In this document: positions 45,611 to 56,887 of the stretch, piece by piece | Layout of the letters: every line of letters starts with the position of its first letter | Position numbering within the stretch: position 1 is the stretch's first letter | Assembly: GCF_042453785.1 (NCBI RefSeq) | Contig: NC_091669.1 | Span: forward strand, 15,235,001-15,299,000 | Source: Malus domestica | Taxonomy: Eukaryota; Streptophyta; Magnoliopsida; Rosales; Rosaceae | Reading direction: 5' to 3' | Length of the DNA: 64,000 bases | Position numbers and translations under genes: made by a program | The notes under the pieces: model-generated | What the model was told of the DNA's origin: nothing | Database searches by the model: none | Seen by the model: the letters and a program-made list of their open reading frames with translations, nothing else

Positions 45611-48336
45611 TTAAAAGGAAGAACCTATAAGCCAATATCAAGAAGAGTAGCGCCATCCACAAACCAATCTTTACTTCTTACTCACCCCTCTCACTTTTCG
45701 GGTCAGATCGAATGAATGAAGAAGATGAATAACAAAAAATTAACAAGAATATGTGAGAGATACAAATGAGCGTGAATAGCACTATCCTACCAAGAATACC
45801 CAAGATGGAACACTTTTTAGGCTGAGCATACTTCCCTAAGAAAGCCAAGGATTTCTCTTTGTTAACTTGCTGGTCAATACAACGATCTAGTCATATTAAT
45901 TTCACCTCTAATTGAGAGATCTAAAGTTCGAATCTCGTGAATGACGAATTACAGTAAATAATGTTTAGAACCCCTAATTCTAGACCATTGAAGATTGTTT
46001 TCTGGGGTGGGCTGCAAGAAAGTAGTACATCTTACTGGATTAGCAAACTACTCCTCAAGTTGCTCTAAACTTCGTGAAAGGCTTAAACCCCTTGTGCTTT
46101 TTGTTTGGACCCAAAATTAAATGGCCCGGTTTCTGGGAAACATGAGACGCCTCTTACCAGCCCTTCAGTCTGCCATTGCATGGACCAGCTGGAAATCGAA
46201 TGAATCTCTGCAGCAGTGGTCAGCAGCAACATCTCACGAGGCGATGCTGCTCAGAGAAATCAAAAGTTCCTTCAGAATGATCGGGTACAATTTTGGAACT
46301 TACTACTCATTTGTCATTTGGTTATAAATTGAACAATTTGTGGTACTGTTTCACAACACACAACATATTGATGTTCCTTTCCTGCAATATTTTTCTAATA
46401 GTTGAGAAAATCAACGAACAAAAGAGAGAAGAAAATAAATAGATGAGTAATTCAACCGCCTCTTCTGTACTTTAACTAGGTCTGCTATTTGATTGTTACT
46501 GAGGAGTTAATCTCGTCCATTTTAGTTATAAAATAAATAGGGTTGTTTTATTGACACCCCATATTTTTATGAAAACATTCCAGATCCAAAAGATTCCTCA
46601 AAAATTCTAACTTTGTCCTTCATTTTTCTGGAGACACCCCCCACCCCATAAAGAAGTTAATGGCAAACAAGCCCCAGTAAGACAGCCACCTATCTCCGAA
46701 AGCCTCCATCATCGACATCTGCACAACCGGCAACTCTTATACCGTAGGTAACAACACATCACCTTAACTCATCCAACTGGATAACCCTTCAGCCCCATCA
46801 CCTCCGTTGCGAAAGTTGTCGGTTAGCACCATTCAACCTTTCTCTGGCGCGAAAGTCTGTCGTCTGACACCCTAACTCGCCCACCCCATCACATAGAGAG
46901 AGAGAGCCCAGAATTTCTTCGATGGTTGGCTGCCGACATGTTGAATAGGGGGTGTGGATGGGTTTTTTTTTTGGAAAAATTAGTATCCGGTCCTAGTTTT
47001 TACTGTTTATTGACTAAGACCTTATTAGTTCTCAAATTTTGATTCAAGTCCCTATCATTAATGTGATAATGAATTTACATGTTTATTATATAATTTTTAA
47101 TATAAAAATTAGTAATTAATTTAGGGTTTAATACTCACACCTCTATTAAACTTCTAATTAATTTTCAATTCAAACATTTCCAAAACAATAAAAAATTAAA
47201 TTAAGTTTGTACCTATTAGTTATATATATATATATAAAGATTCTCAATTTTTTAATCTTAAATGTACCCATTCATATGATTTTTCAATTTTTAAATCTTA
47301 AATGTACCTATTCTCAAATATATCAATTTGTTATATGTAAAATGTACCCTTTTTTTAATATAAAATCCATTCAAATTTTTTAATCTATGTTTAAACTTAT
47401 ATGGGTACATTCTTTTTCATTGATTTGAGAATGTATCCATGTTTTGGTACAATACCTTTTTTTGTTAATTTTGGTTAATGTACCCATACATATATGTACA
47501 CACACACACAATATAATAGAGAGTATAATTTATATTTTATTATTTTTAATCCCATAAATTATGGATTTTATTTAAAATCTCATTAATATAAACAATTACA
47601 AATTTCAATTTTCAATTTTAATTTTTAATTTAAAAATATAGTAACTTACATTATTATATTAATGTCGGGGACCTTAATAAAAAACTAAAAACTAAAAAGG
47701 TTTCAATTAAAGAATATTGATAGTTAGGGACCGCATCCAAAGTGTCCCTTTTTTTTTGTCCATCTCAATTTAGTTTGAATAGGGGTAAAAGAGGAAGTTC
47801 ATGCAAGAAAATAAAAATATAGGGTGTATTTATAAGATTGTGGGGTCTTAGTAAAACTACCCAATAAATACTCTTTAAAAAGTCACACTAATAAAAAAAT
47901 AACCACTGGAAAATATCAGCAATAAATCAAAATAGATAACAAGTTTATTGTTTTTTTTTCTTCTTTTGATCAGCAACAAGTTTATTATTAGCTAATACTG
48001 TGTTATTGACTTTGAGCCTTGTTACCCAATTTCTGTATTTATATTTATCTTTAATCTTTCATTTATACATAGTTTTATAGTTTATTGTTTTTATTAGTTT
48101 GTTGGTTTTATTTTATTTTAATTTTTTATTTAGTGAAGACAAAGTGTCGTCATTGTAGAAAATTTGTGGAAAGTGCACCTACCCGTCTTCATTGAATTTT
48201 TCCATGTTCTCTTTATTCATGTTTAGATTCGGAATCTTTCACCAAGCTTCCCCTTCATTCCTTTCATTATTTAAGAGAGGAGAGCTTTTAAACCACTTTT
48301 TAACAAACTTCCAATTGTATTATTTGAAGAAAGTTT
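45611..48336. other. Intergenic repeat relics
   Basis: Holds a SINE-like B box (AAAGTTCGAATCTCG, about 45921-45935), a TA microsatellite (47221-47236) and an AT-rich stretch bounded by CGGTCCTAG...TTATTGACTAAGACC (about 46991) and GGGACC-containing sequence (about 47665-47730) that looks like a decayed DNA element. A 68-codon frame at 46121-46327 (SAIAWTSWKSNESLQQW) is not recognised. Confidence 0.35.
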
Positions 48337-48917
48337 AGAGCATGATTGGTATTTTATTTGAATCTAATTTTTTAAACTTAAAAACATTTTTCAAGTTTTA
48401 AGCCTTAAAAACTTGTTTGGTATGATTATTTTCAAAAACTAAATTCAAGACGAACTAAAAAATATAGTCTATTATTTAAAAACATAAAAAGTGAGTTTTT
48501 AGAGTTTTTAAACTTAAACTTACTTCTTTATTTTCTCTCCCTCCTCCCCTCTCACTCCAAATCTATCTCTCTTTTCTTCTTTCTCTCTCCCCCTTCTCTT
48601 TTTTTTTAAAACATTTTTCGTCTCTCATCCAATCCACTCTCTTCATTCTCTTGATTATTTCTCTCACTCATCTTCCTCTTTATCTCCTCCGATCTTCCCA
48701 CTTCTTTCTCTTTCCTCCAATCATCTCTTACTTTCTTTCCTTCTCTCTCATCTTTCTCTCTCGACCCCTTTTTATGGATCTTTTTGTCCAGTTTTAGTTA
48801 TAAGATTTAAAAAATTTAAATCATATACCAAACAAGTTTTTTAGTCTTAAAGAAAATTGTTTTCAAGAAAAATTCTTAAGAAATGTTTTGAGAAATTATA
48901 AAAAAATTCAAAAATAA
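48337..48917 (+). mobile_element. hAT-like MITE, copy B
   Basis: Begins TAGAGCATGATTGGTATTTT and follows the same sequence as 38954-39536, including AAAAAATATAGTCTATT and the CT-rich centre. Its right end is more decayed (AATAAGCCCTTAG). Confidence 0.6.
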
Positions 48918-49599
48918 GCCCTTAGATTCCACCATAAAACTAATTGACAATATGAAAAGAAATGAAACTTACTTATAAGTTGATACAAAGTTCTTTCTCC
49001 CATCAAAATGGAATTTATTGTCAACATCATTCATGTTGAGTTGCAACATGGAGAAGGCTGTTGTCAAGTTCTTAATGCGCCAATTGCATCGACAGATGTT
49101 ATATGAAATCACGATAAACCACTAATTACTATTAGGGTCACTTAAACATCATTTGCACAAACGGTACTAGATTGAGCCACTCAATCTAGCCCACTTTTGA
49201 CCAAAAACCCATCTTCAACGGTGGGCTAAATGGAATCTTAAAAAAAAGCCTTGATGGAGAAGATTTGTTCGTTCCATCCGTCGTCCACAACGAATCATAT
49301 TCTCCAGATTTCGATAGGTACTCCTCAGATTCTTATTGAATCGGCGTCCCCTCCGCTGTCACTCTTCTCACACCAACCTGATCTCTCTGTGCCTTAGTGC
49401 CTGACCCGCGCTACCTTGTCTTACCTAGGGCTCTCAGCTCTCCAGATCTCCGCCAATACCTTATTCCCTTCCGCCATTTACATGCCATCTTCAAGTGTCA
49501 CCTCAGTTTTCAACATCCACCACCACCTTCCGCTCCTAACCTCCACCTATATAGTTTTCCCTCCACTTTTACTGGTGCACCATCCATTTCAAATGGGCC

Positions 49600-50030
49600 C
49601 AAATACATGATTCGATTTTCCGACGACGATCCTTAGAGTTGGTTAGCTCTGGCGAATGAGTAGTTGGATTACCACTGTGTCGACACCAACAGCCGTGTCA
49701 CAGTAGCTGGCCTCAATCTCAGCGGCGATGCGTCTCTGTGGTTCAAATGGTGTAAGTTACACGTCGGGTACGCGTCATGGGCCACATTTACCTGTAAATG
49801 CCTCCTACAACGTTTTGGGCCCGGCGACCAATTGAACTTCAACATGTCATTTTCTCATGTCTCCCAAGAAGGCTCTCTCGAGGCCTACATTAACGGATTT
49901 ACTCGCTTATCTTGCCGGGCCCAAGGTTGGACCGATGAGAATAAAACCCATAATACTTGTAAGAGAAGCAATGGAGATGGAATAAAACTCAGGAGTCCCT
50001 TTCGTTCTGGTAGATTTGGGTGTTCTTAGG
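49600..50030 (+). pseudogene. Ty3/gypsy gag fragment
   Basis: Broken frames resemble Ty3 capsid. MIRFSDDDP is followed by a stop and SWLALANE. Then come VAGLNLSGDASLWFKW, WATFTCKCLLQRFGP and GSLEAYINGFTRLSCR (about 49695-49920), and finally a frameshift. The flanks hold no LTR or pol, so this is an isolated fragment, possibly partly captured. It ends near the PDCD5 retrocopy. Confidence 0.7.
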
Positions 50031-50407
50031 CCTAAGAAAGCATTAAAGTTGGAACATCTTGATAAGAAGCTGGGCATGTTTGAGCAATTCTCCGCCTTGT
50101 CCAAGCAGCACACCATGCCGCTTCCATGCACAATGATTTGCTGCATAAGCAAGCATCTCCACCCGCCCGCTGTATGAATTAGATCTAGCACTGTCCTGAC
50201 CTTCATGTTATGAACTTTAGTATCTTTTAGATGATGACTTCTGGGAAAGTCAAATGCCTCACATCTAGCACTGATCTACCTTTCTTTTTTGTTTAAGATG
50301 TCACTATAAATGTTGAATACTTAATTTTAAAATGCTGATAGATAAAACTTACAGTGTTCCCTCCACAAACACATTATTTACGGAGGTAATTTTTCGAAAA
50401 GATGAAA

Positions 50408-51001
50408 CGCAACCTGTTTCGGAGACTCGATCGCTCATCCGGAAGTCGAATCAATGGCTGATCCTGAACTGGAAGCAATTAGACAAAGAAGAATGCAGGA
50501 GCTTATGGCTCAACATGGTGTAGGAGGGTCTGGAGGGCAACAACAAAACCAGAGCAGCACAAGGCAAATGAAGATGCCAAGAGGGAGGCCGAAGAACGGA
50601 GGCAGATGATGCTTAGTCAGATTGTGTCAGGCGAAGCTCCTGAAAGAATTGCTAGAATTGCTTTGGTGAAACCTGAGAAGGCAAGGGGTGTTGAAGATGT
50701 TATACTGAGAGATGCTCAAATGGGCCAGATAGTTGAGAAGGTATCTGAGGAGAGGCTCATTTCGTTGTTGGAGCAGATCAACAACCAAACAAACAAGCAG
50801 ACCAAAGTCACTATTCCGAGGCGTCGGAGCGTCCTTGAGGATGATGATTGATTTTTTATGTTGCCGTTGAGGACATTTTGTTCTTGGTTGGTTGTATATT
50901 AGAAAAAGTACTTTGATTATTGGTTTGTGTAATGTTCAACTCTATCCATGCTTGTAGCCTGTGATTTCGACGTTTTCCGGTAAAAAAAAATTTAAAAAAA
51001 A
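50408..51001 (+). pseudogene. Processed pseudogene of PDCD5 (programmed cell death 5 homologue)
   Basis: An intronless copy of a PDCD5/TFAR19-like mRNA. It has 5' leader (50408-50453), coding sequence from ATG 50454 (MADPELEAIRQRRMQELMA...) to stop 50851, a 3' UTR and an A-rich tail (50982-51000). The 15-bp direct repeat TTCGAAAAGATGAAA flanks it (50393-50407 and 51002-51016), the hallmark of LINE-driven retroposition. A net loss of one base near 50553 shifts the frame after QQQNQSS, so the full protein cannot be made. The rest, from MMLSQIVSGEAPERIARIAL to SVLEDDD, stays open in the shifted frame. The parent gene encodes a conserved small DNA-binding, helical protein and is not in this window. 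Confidence 0.93.
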
Positions 51002-51016
51002 TTCGAAAAGATGAAA

Positions 51017-51594
51017 ACCCATGCCTCGATAGCCTTGGAGCTGTGCAAGTGATGATCTTTAAGTAATTTTTTTTTTTAAATTTTTTGGAGCATAAGATTG
51101 TTGATTTACAACTTTCATTTGTTAGCAAGAGCATGTTATGGGGTAATGAAAGTTTCACAGCTCCACACGTTTGGGCGTAGTCCACATTTAAATATCATAA
51201 TTTGAACCCTTAATTTAACCCTTATTAATTTTGCGAGTCCTCATTCAAATATCATTATATTTACGAAAACACCAGCGATTTTAACACTCCTCATGCAAAA
51301 AAAAATTGTAAAATATTCTGTTCAAAATGTAAATGGCTGAAAGAGAAGTCTCAAATCGCTACACTTTTAAAAAATCACTCAAGTAAAAAATCATACAAGT
51401 AGTACTCTAACTACTAGTTATCTTTTTTGAGAAGAATTGCTTGTCTTGTTGGCCAAGTTATCATTGCTCCTGAAAGCTTCATTATTATTAGGATACAACA
51501 CAAACGATAAAAATTGAACAAAACAAAAGCTTATGGATGCAAAACAAAAATTAAAATGTTACAATGAAGAATAGAAAAAACCTAAAGTAATTAA
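51017..51594. other. Intergenic, 3' flank of the germin-like gene
   Basis: AT-rich sequence with no gene recognised. The germin-like mRNA 3' UTR would extend into about 51400-51594 on the minus strand. Confidence 0.45.
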
Positions 51595-52236
51595 TTAACC
51601 AGTGCCACCAAGAACGCCCTTGAGCTTCTTGATTGTAGCAAGGTCGAGGAAAGTGGTCTGCGCCACCAATTCCGAAGGCAAGTCGTTGGCGAAAAGGGCA
51701 AAGTCAAGGATTTGGAGGCCAGGGCTTGCGCTACTGAAGCTAACAAAAGCATTGGAATGTATTTTTGCAACATTCACTTGGAAATGCAGCAACCCTTGTG
51801 GGAAAACCATGACCTCTCCTTTGTGAAGAGTTTTCAAGTAAACCGTGTTGGCAGACGAAACAAACCCGGCTTTGATAATACCCCTCGTCACAACGAGAAT
51901 CTCCGAAGCTCCGGGGTGTGTATGGAATGGGATAACACCACCTGGTGCTAAATCTAGCCTTGCGATAGAGATTCCAAGGCCATTGACTCCTGGGAACTGG
52001 GCAACAAATGCCGGGGTCACGGCGGCGCTTATTATGTTGGTGGTGTTCCCACCTTTGGCCAGGCCAGAGAACACAAAGTCACTGACAGTGACCATAGCAG
52101 CAGTCTTGCAGGTGTAGCCTGAAGGGCTGTCTGGGCCTTTCAGATCTGCCACACAGAAGTCATTGACAGAGGCATTGGAGGTGGAGGATGAGAGGAAAAT
52201 GAGAGAAAAGAGGAAGAGGATTTGACACCGAGGCAT
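51595..52236 (-). CDS. Germin-like protein (ABP19/ABP20-type cupin)
   Basis: Single-exon, 213 residues, the usual germin-like length. A signal peptide (about 1-22) precedes the mature start SVNDFC. The cysteine pair Cys28/Cys43 fits the conserved N-terminal disulfide. Asn64 (NTT) is a likely glycosylation site. Cupin box 1, [15 protein letters not shown], gives metal ligands His105, His107 and Glu112; box 2, [16 protein letters not shown], gives His151. All four Mn ligands are present. Family members are secreted hexameric cell-wall glycoproteins. Some show superoxide dismutase activity, and the ABP19/20 group was first isolated as auxin-binding proteins in peach. The actual activity here is unknown. 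A TATA-like TATAAAAC on the minus strand lies near 52300, about 65 bases upstream. Confidence 0.93.
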   Translation of the reverse strand: MPRCQILFLFSLIFLSSSTSNASVNDFCVADLKGPDSPSGYTCKTAAMVTVSDFVFSGLAKGGNTTNIISAAVTPAFVAQFPGVNGLGISIARLDLAPGGVIPFHTHPGASEILVVTRGIIKAGFVSSANTVYLKTLHKGEVMVFPQGLLHFQVNVAKIHSNAFVSFSSASPGLQILDFALFANDLPSELVAQTTFLDLATIKKLKGVLGGTG

Positions 52237-52295
52237 TTTCAGAAACAGTTCAGGGAAGTGATGAGTGATTGTGTGGAATTTTTTATGGTTTGGTT

Positions 52296-52310
52296 AGGGT
52301 TTTATACAGG
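52296..52310 (-). promoter_or_regulatory. TATA box of the germin-like gene
   Basis: Minus-strand CTGTATAAAACCC sits about 65 bases before the start codon at 52236, a normal distance for a plant core promoter. Confidence 0.6.
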
Positions 52311-54551
52311 TTTGTGCATAAAGGGATTGGGCATGCCCATGCAGGACACAATTGACTGATGAAGAAAAGAGAGCCATATATTTGTTGGGCTGATAGGGTT
52401 CTTGGTGATGAGACTCCCTTTTTCATTGCATGGGCAACAATAAAACAGGATGTCACTTTTGGCGGTTAGCAATAGAGGGTGACTTTTGGAGTAGGCATTG
52501 ATTTTTCCTCTCTGTCAAACAACAACTTGCATGCACAACTACATAGTGGATAATGGAGAATTAGAAACCTAAACATGAGTAGCATATTAGCTAAAGTTGC
52601 CACAAAAAGAAATTAATTTGGCATGTTCCATTAACCATCACAACGAGGGACTATTGATAAAGGTGATCATTTAGAGCAGGGCCACACCTTTTCTCTATTG
52701 ACCAATTTACATTCACGTTTAAAGATTCAATAATATAAGGGATATCAACTTATTACATCAGTGGATGCGAAAGTTTCTTATTTAGTTTCGTAATGGTTCA
52801 TGTTTAACAAAAAATAAATAAAACAGTGTCGCAGTAGTTGGTTTCTTAAAAGTTGGTTTTTGTTAAGAGAAATTCTCTCATGCAACTATGATTTGGTACG
52901 GTGACATCACTGTCCAATAAGAGCTTGCAACGTCTTCAAAATGTGCATTATCTGTCCAATCAGCAATTGACATGTGGTAAATTAGTGACATGAAAGAATC
53001 TCACGTTCTGAGAGGTACATCAATAGATTTTGACCTTTCATAGCATAATGTCTTAAATATTAGACCAATATTCCTTGATCATATATAAACAACCAATACG
53101 AAGCAAGCTTTCATTATCAATTTGAAGGCTTAATTGAGAAGTTATCGGTGGGCTAAAATCACTAAGCATGCATTAGTAGAGTTGAAGATATTGGTGAGGA
53201 ATGAGGAACTTTCTTGTTGTGGTCCAAATGGCCTTAGAATAGCACATGGGAAGAGAGAAGGAAAGTGCACAAGCAGACAGTTTGACAGCTAAAATATTCA
53301 AGTGTACACCCATGCAAATCTTGGGGTATACACTCTCAACTCTCTCCTTCAAATGGCTACCATGGATTTCTTGTGTGGACTATACTCATTTGCCTTCAAG
53401 CTAAGATTTCATCGAGATTTTTAAGAACTGGAAAGTTCAAGGAGATTTTAAGAGGAATTACACTGAAAACAATATTGAAAACACTAAGGATATTGGAAAA
53501 ACATTCAAACATTCGCATTGACGGTGACTCCTTAGAAAGTCAAGATACTTACTGAAAACATTAGAGACATTAGAAGAACCTTCAAATTTATTTTCTGGAC
53601 GTACATTTTTAGGAAGACAAATTTTTTTTTGCATTTGGTATTACAAATTCTGGACATCCCGTGAATGGAGTTTATATTTGGGATAGAACTATCCTAGTGT
53701 TGCTTGGAACATTCTCTCTTCAATTGAACTAAATAAGGAACCATAAGAGGCTTCTCTCTTTAATTTTAATTTTAATTTTTGGATATATTTACATTAGGGG
53801 GATAAATTGGTTCAAATCACTATCCACGAGATCCAAATTTAAGATCTATCATTTATAAATAGAAAAAAAAACACTAGACCGCAATATTAAATGACAAATT
53901 TCTCTCTTTGACTGATTTATTTTCTTATAGAATATTTGCATTTTTAGTTTTCTGTGGAAAAATATCAAATACTAATCGAAAATAAAACAAAGAATTGGTC
54001 TCAATCAACAAGACCATCCCACTTATAGCCCAATATTTCAAAGGAACAAAGGCCCAAAAAAAAAAACAAACGATACCCCAAAATGAAATTGCGTACTACA
54101 ATTATTCAGTTGATGTTTAACGGACGCTAGTACTACAGCTTAATTATGGGGCATTTTGATGTAGATATTTGGTTTTTTTTTTTTTAGTACATCGATATTT
54201 TTACATAAATGGGAGGGAGAGTTTGGCTAAGCCACACAATGGGCAACCTAATTTGGTATCAAATTTTCCATCCACGAGATTTGAATCTAAGACCTATCAC
54301 TTCCAAGTAAAAAAGAATACCTATTTTTTACAAATTTATTTAATTTCTTAATTAAGTCTAAAAAAAGATAACAGACTCTTAAAATCTTGCAAAAGAAAAT
54401 TTTGTTAATTTATGTATTATTAATTCAATATATTTCAAAAGAGAAAAGAAAAACCAATAAAATTTCTTTAAAAACAAAAATCCTATGGTATGTAAAAAGC
54501 TAACTGCACATTATGTGTAACCCTAAAAGAAATTAAGTATATAAAATCTCG
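52311..54551. other. Intergenic, SINE-like relics only
   Basis: AT-rich DNA. Two minus-strand B-box relics occur (about 53820-53860 and 54265-54300; each read as GATYCAAATYTAAGA-like on the plus strand). No gene is recognised. Confidence 0.4.
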
Positions 54552-55285
54552 TAATCTTTTGGTGTCATTCCAAATTGGTCTAAATATTTTTAAACATTTC
54601 AAACAAGTACTCAACCTATTGAAAATGTCACATCCGTTGGTCCCAGTTAATTTTCTCTACATAGATTATATTCAAAACTAACCAATTAAGTATATTATGG
54701 TCAACATTAATATTAGTTGCCTCAAAATCTGAATTTCAAAAAATAGATTATATAATATGGAATCCAATGATCAAATGGGTATTCAAATGAATCTAAAATG
54801 GATCCAAATTGAAATTACAATAGGAGGGCAATCTTCTCACAAAGAAGAAGGTTAAGAATTCATATAGGGTTTCAAAGAACTTGTTTCTGCTCATGTGATT
54901 TCCTCATTCATCGATTCTCGGCTGGTAAGCTTTCAATTCTTCTTTGTGGGTGGTGAACATGGTGGTGGCTGCATCATGACAGTCTATATTATTTCAGCAA
55001 CCACCATGACTTTCTTCTCGACGTTGGCCGCTTGAGTTGTAGGGCGAAGTTAATGGTTTAGTATTGTGTTTGGAGGTGATGGCATGATGGGGGTGGTGGT
55101 GGCCATTAGTTGGTGAAGGCTATGCTTTCATGACCTTCTATTGATTTTGGAGATAAAGTAAGCCCTTGTTAATTTAACAGATTTTTAACTGGAGCTTACT
55201 GGATATGACATTTTCAACAGGTAGAGTACTTGTTTAGAATGTTTAAAAAGGTTGAGAAAAGTTTGAAATGACACTAAATGATTGG
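54552..55285. mobile_element. Long-TIR DNA element without transposase
   Basis: Left (54552-54650) and right (55188-55285) ends are inverted copies over about 95 bases. Shared words include TTTAAACATT, AAACAAGTACTC and TGAAAATGTCA. The 540-bp centre includes GGTGGTGG-rich sequence but no transposase motif. It ends a few bases before the next element's target duplication. Confidence 0.7.
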
Positions 55286-55809
55286 GGGGTTGTAGGTACT
55301 TAAATTAATAGGTTAATCTCAAGTTACTACCCTCAAGTTTCGTGGTTTTCAACATTTAGCACATGAAGTTTTTTTTTTGTCTTAGAGTCATACCTAAAGT
55401 ATTAATTTCGAGACAGTCTCATACATCCGTTATTCTGGCTGTTAAGTCTCCCGTTAATTGATGACGTGGTGTTTACGTGAACAATGATTGACGCCACATG
55501 TCAATAAGAGTCCCATGTGGATATTAAAAATAAAAATAATTAAAAATTAAACATTAAAAAAATTACAAAAAAAAAAATGTCTTCTTCGGTTCTTCCTCAA
55601 CCCTCGACCCTCATTCCCTTATCCCTTCTTTCTCTCTTATGCACCTACCCAACCTATGCACATCCACATTCCCACTCCTTCTTCGACTCCACCCATTCAA
55701 CCCTCATCCTCTTTGACGGCCCCGTGAGCTCGAATGAGAGTGCCCCACCTACTAGGTTTGACGGAAAATCTCGAGAAATCGAGCACAAATTTGGAGAAAA
55801 GCAACGGAT

Positions 55810-56110
55810 CAAGGATAGGACCGAGATCGGTGGCAATCTGCATACATGAGGTCTACGTGGACAGAACCATGAAATTCAGGTTGTTGGGGTTACGCAGGCA
55901 AGCAGCCAGGCTGGTGCCGTGGACGAATTCGTAGACAAGGAATGTATGGTCGGTGGAGATGCTCGGGCCGATGAGATTGATGATGGAAGTGTGGTGGCTG
56001 CGACAGATGGTGGAGAGTTGGTTTTTGAGTTTGGTGACGGAGAGCTTGACGCGGAACTTGCGTTGGAAAATGACGGCGTCTTTTCCACATAGTTTGCAGC
56101 GCTAAGAGGG
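55810..56110 (-). pseudogene. Captured receptor-like kinase fragment (LysM-RLK-like)
   Basis: Minus-strand frame reads RCKLCGKDAVIFQRKFR, then LSTICRSHHTSIINLIG, then FLVYEFVHGTSLAACLRNP and FMVLST, a stop in place of Trp, then MQIATDLG. This is the N-lobe to hinge of a plant receptor-like kinase. The FQRKFR and ICRSHH...SIINLIG wording recalls a LysM-containing kinase family, judged from memory. The P-loop region, catalytic loop and activation loop are missing, and TAG at about 55853 breaks the frame. It was carried inside the Mutator element at 55310-56878. Confidence 0.7.
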
Positions 56111-56565
56111 GGTAGAGGTGGAAGGCTGTTCAAAGGAGGAGGATGCGACGGAAGTTGGGTGGGTGGATTGAGCGGATTGCTGGGTGCGTGGGGTGTAGCG
56201 AGGGGTGAAGACTGGATGAGCGATGTCGACTGACATTTTGGATTTGCACATATGGGTGGAGGCTGAGAATGGAAGGAGAAGGGGAGGAGGGTCGATGGTT
56301 GAGGAAGAAGATACTTTTTTTTTGTAATTTTGTAATTTTTTAATGTTTAATTTTTTTTGTTTTTAATATCCACGTGGGACCCTTATTGACACGTGATGTC
56401 CAGTCATTGTCCACGTGGGCGCCACGTCATTGGTTAATGGGAGACTTAATAGCCAAGCTAACGGATGTATGAGACATTCCCAAAATTAACACTTTAGGTA
56501 TGACTCTGGGACGAAATAAACTTCATGAACTAAATGTTGAAAACCATGAAACTTGAGGGTAGTAA

Positions 56566-56859
56566 TGTAACATCCCACATCGCCCAGGGGAGTGGATCCT
56601 TTAAGCCTTATATGTATATTCCCATCTCTACCTAGCATGAGGCCTTTTGGGAGCTCACTGGCTTCGGGTTCCTTAGGAACTCTGAAGTTAAGCGAGTTCG
56701 CGCAAGAGCAATCCCAGGATGGGTGATCCACTGAGAAGTTCTCGTGTGAGTTCCCAAAAACAAAACCATGAGGGCATGGTCAGGGCCCAAAGCAGACAAT
56801 ATCGTGCTACGGTGGAGTCGAGCCCGAGATGTGATGGGGGTCCGGGCCGGGATGTGACA
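56566..56859 (+). mobile_element. Cassandra solo LTR
   Basis: A 294-bp LTR, TGTAACATCCCACATCG to GATGTGACA, the same length as those at 2852 and 3216. The target duplication is AGTAA (56561-56565 and 56860-56864). It carries the 5S-like block at about 56649-56755 (GTTAAGCGAGTTCGCGC and GATGGGTGATCCACTG). No partner LTR or interior remains, which points to LTR-LTR recombination after insertion into the Mutator TIR. Confidence 0.93.
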
Positions 56860-56887
56860 AGTAAACTAAGATTAACCCTAAATTAAT

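Larger units (their letters stand above)
55310..56878. mobile_element. Pack-MULE-type Mutator element with captured kinase fragment
   Basis: Termini AGGTTAATCTCAAGTTACTA (left) and, in reverse, GGGTTAATCTTAGTTTACTA (right) are long inverted repeats of about 240 bp. They are flanked by the 9-bp duplication TAAATTAAT (55301-55309 and 56879-56887), as expected for Mutator. A Cassandra solo LTR (56566-56859) sits in the right TIR close to its tip. The interior (55577-56290) is GC-richer, carries a receptor-kinase fragment on the minus strand and has no transposase. Without the nested LTR the element is about 1.27 kb. Confidence 0.88.

Noticed and set aside
46121..46327. 68-codon frame with protein-like wording
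   Set aside because: No recognised motif, no splice partners, no homologue in the window; too weak to call.
56649..56755. Possible functional 5S rRNA gene
   Set aside because: The sequence is diverged from 5S rRNA, lacks a proper terminator and lies in a 294-bp LTR with target duplications; it is Cassandra cargo. The same applies to 2936-3045 and 3299-3408.
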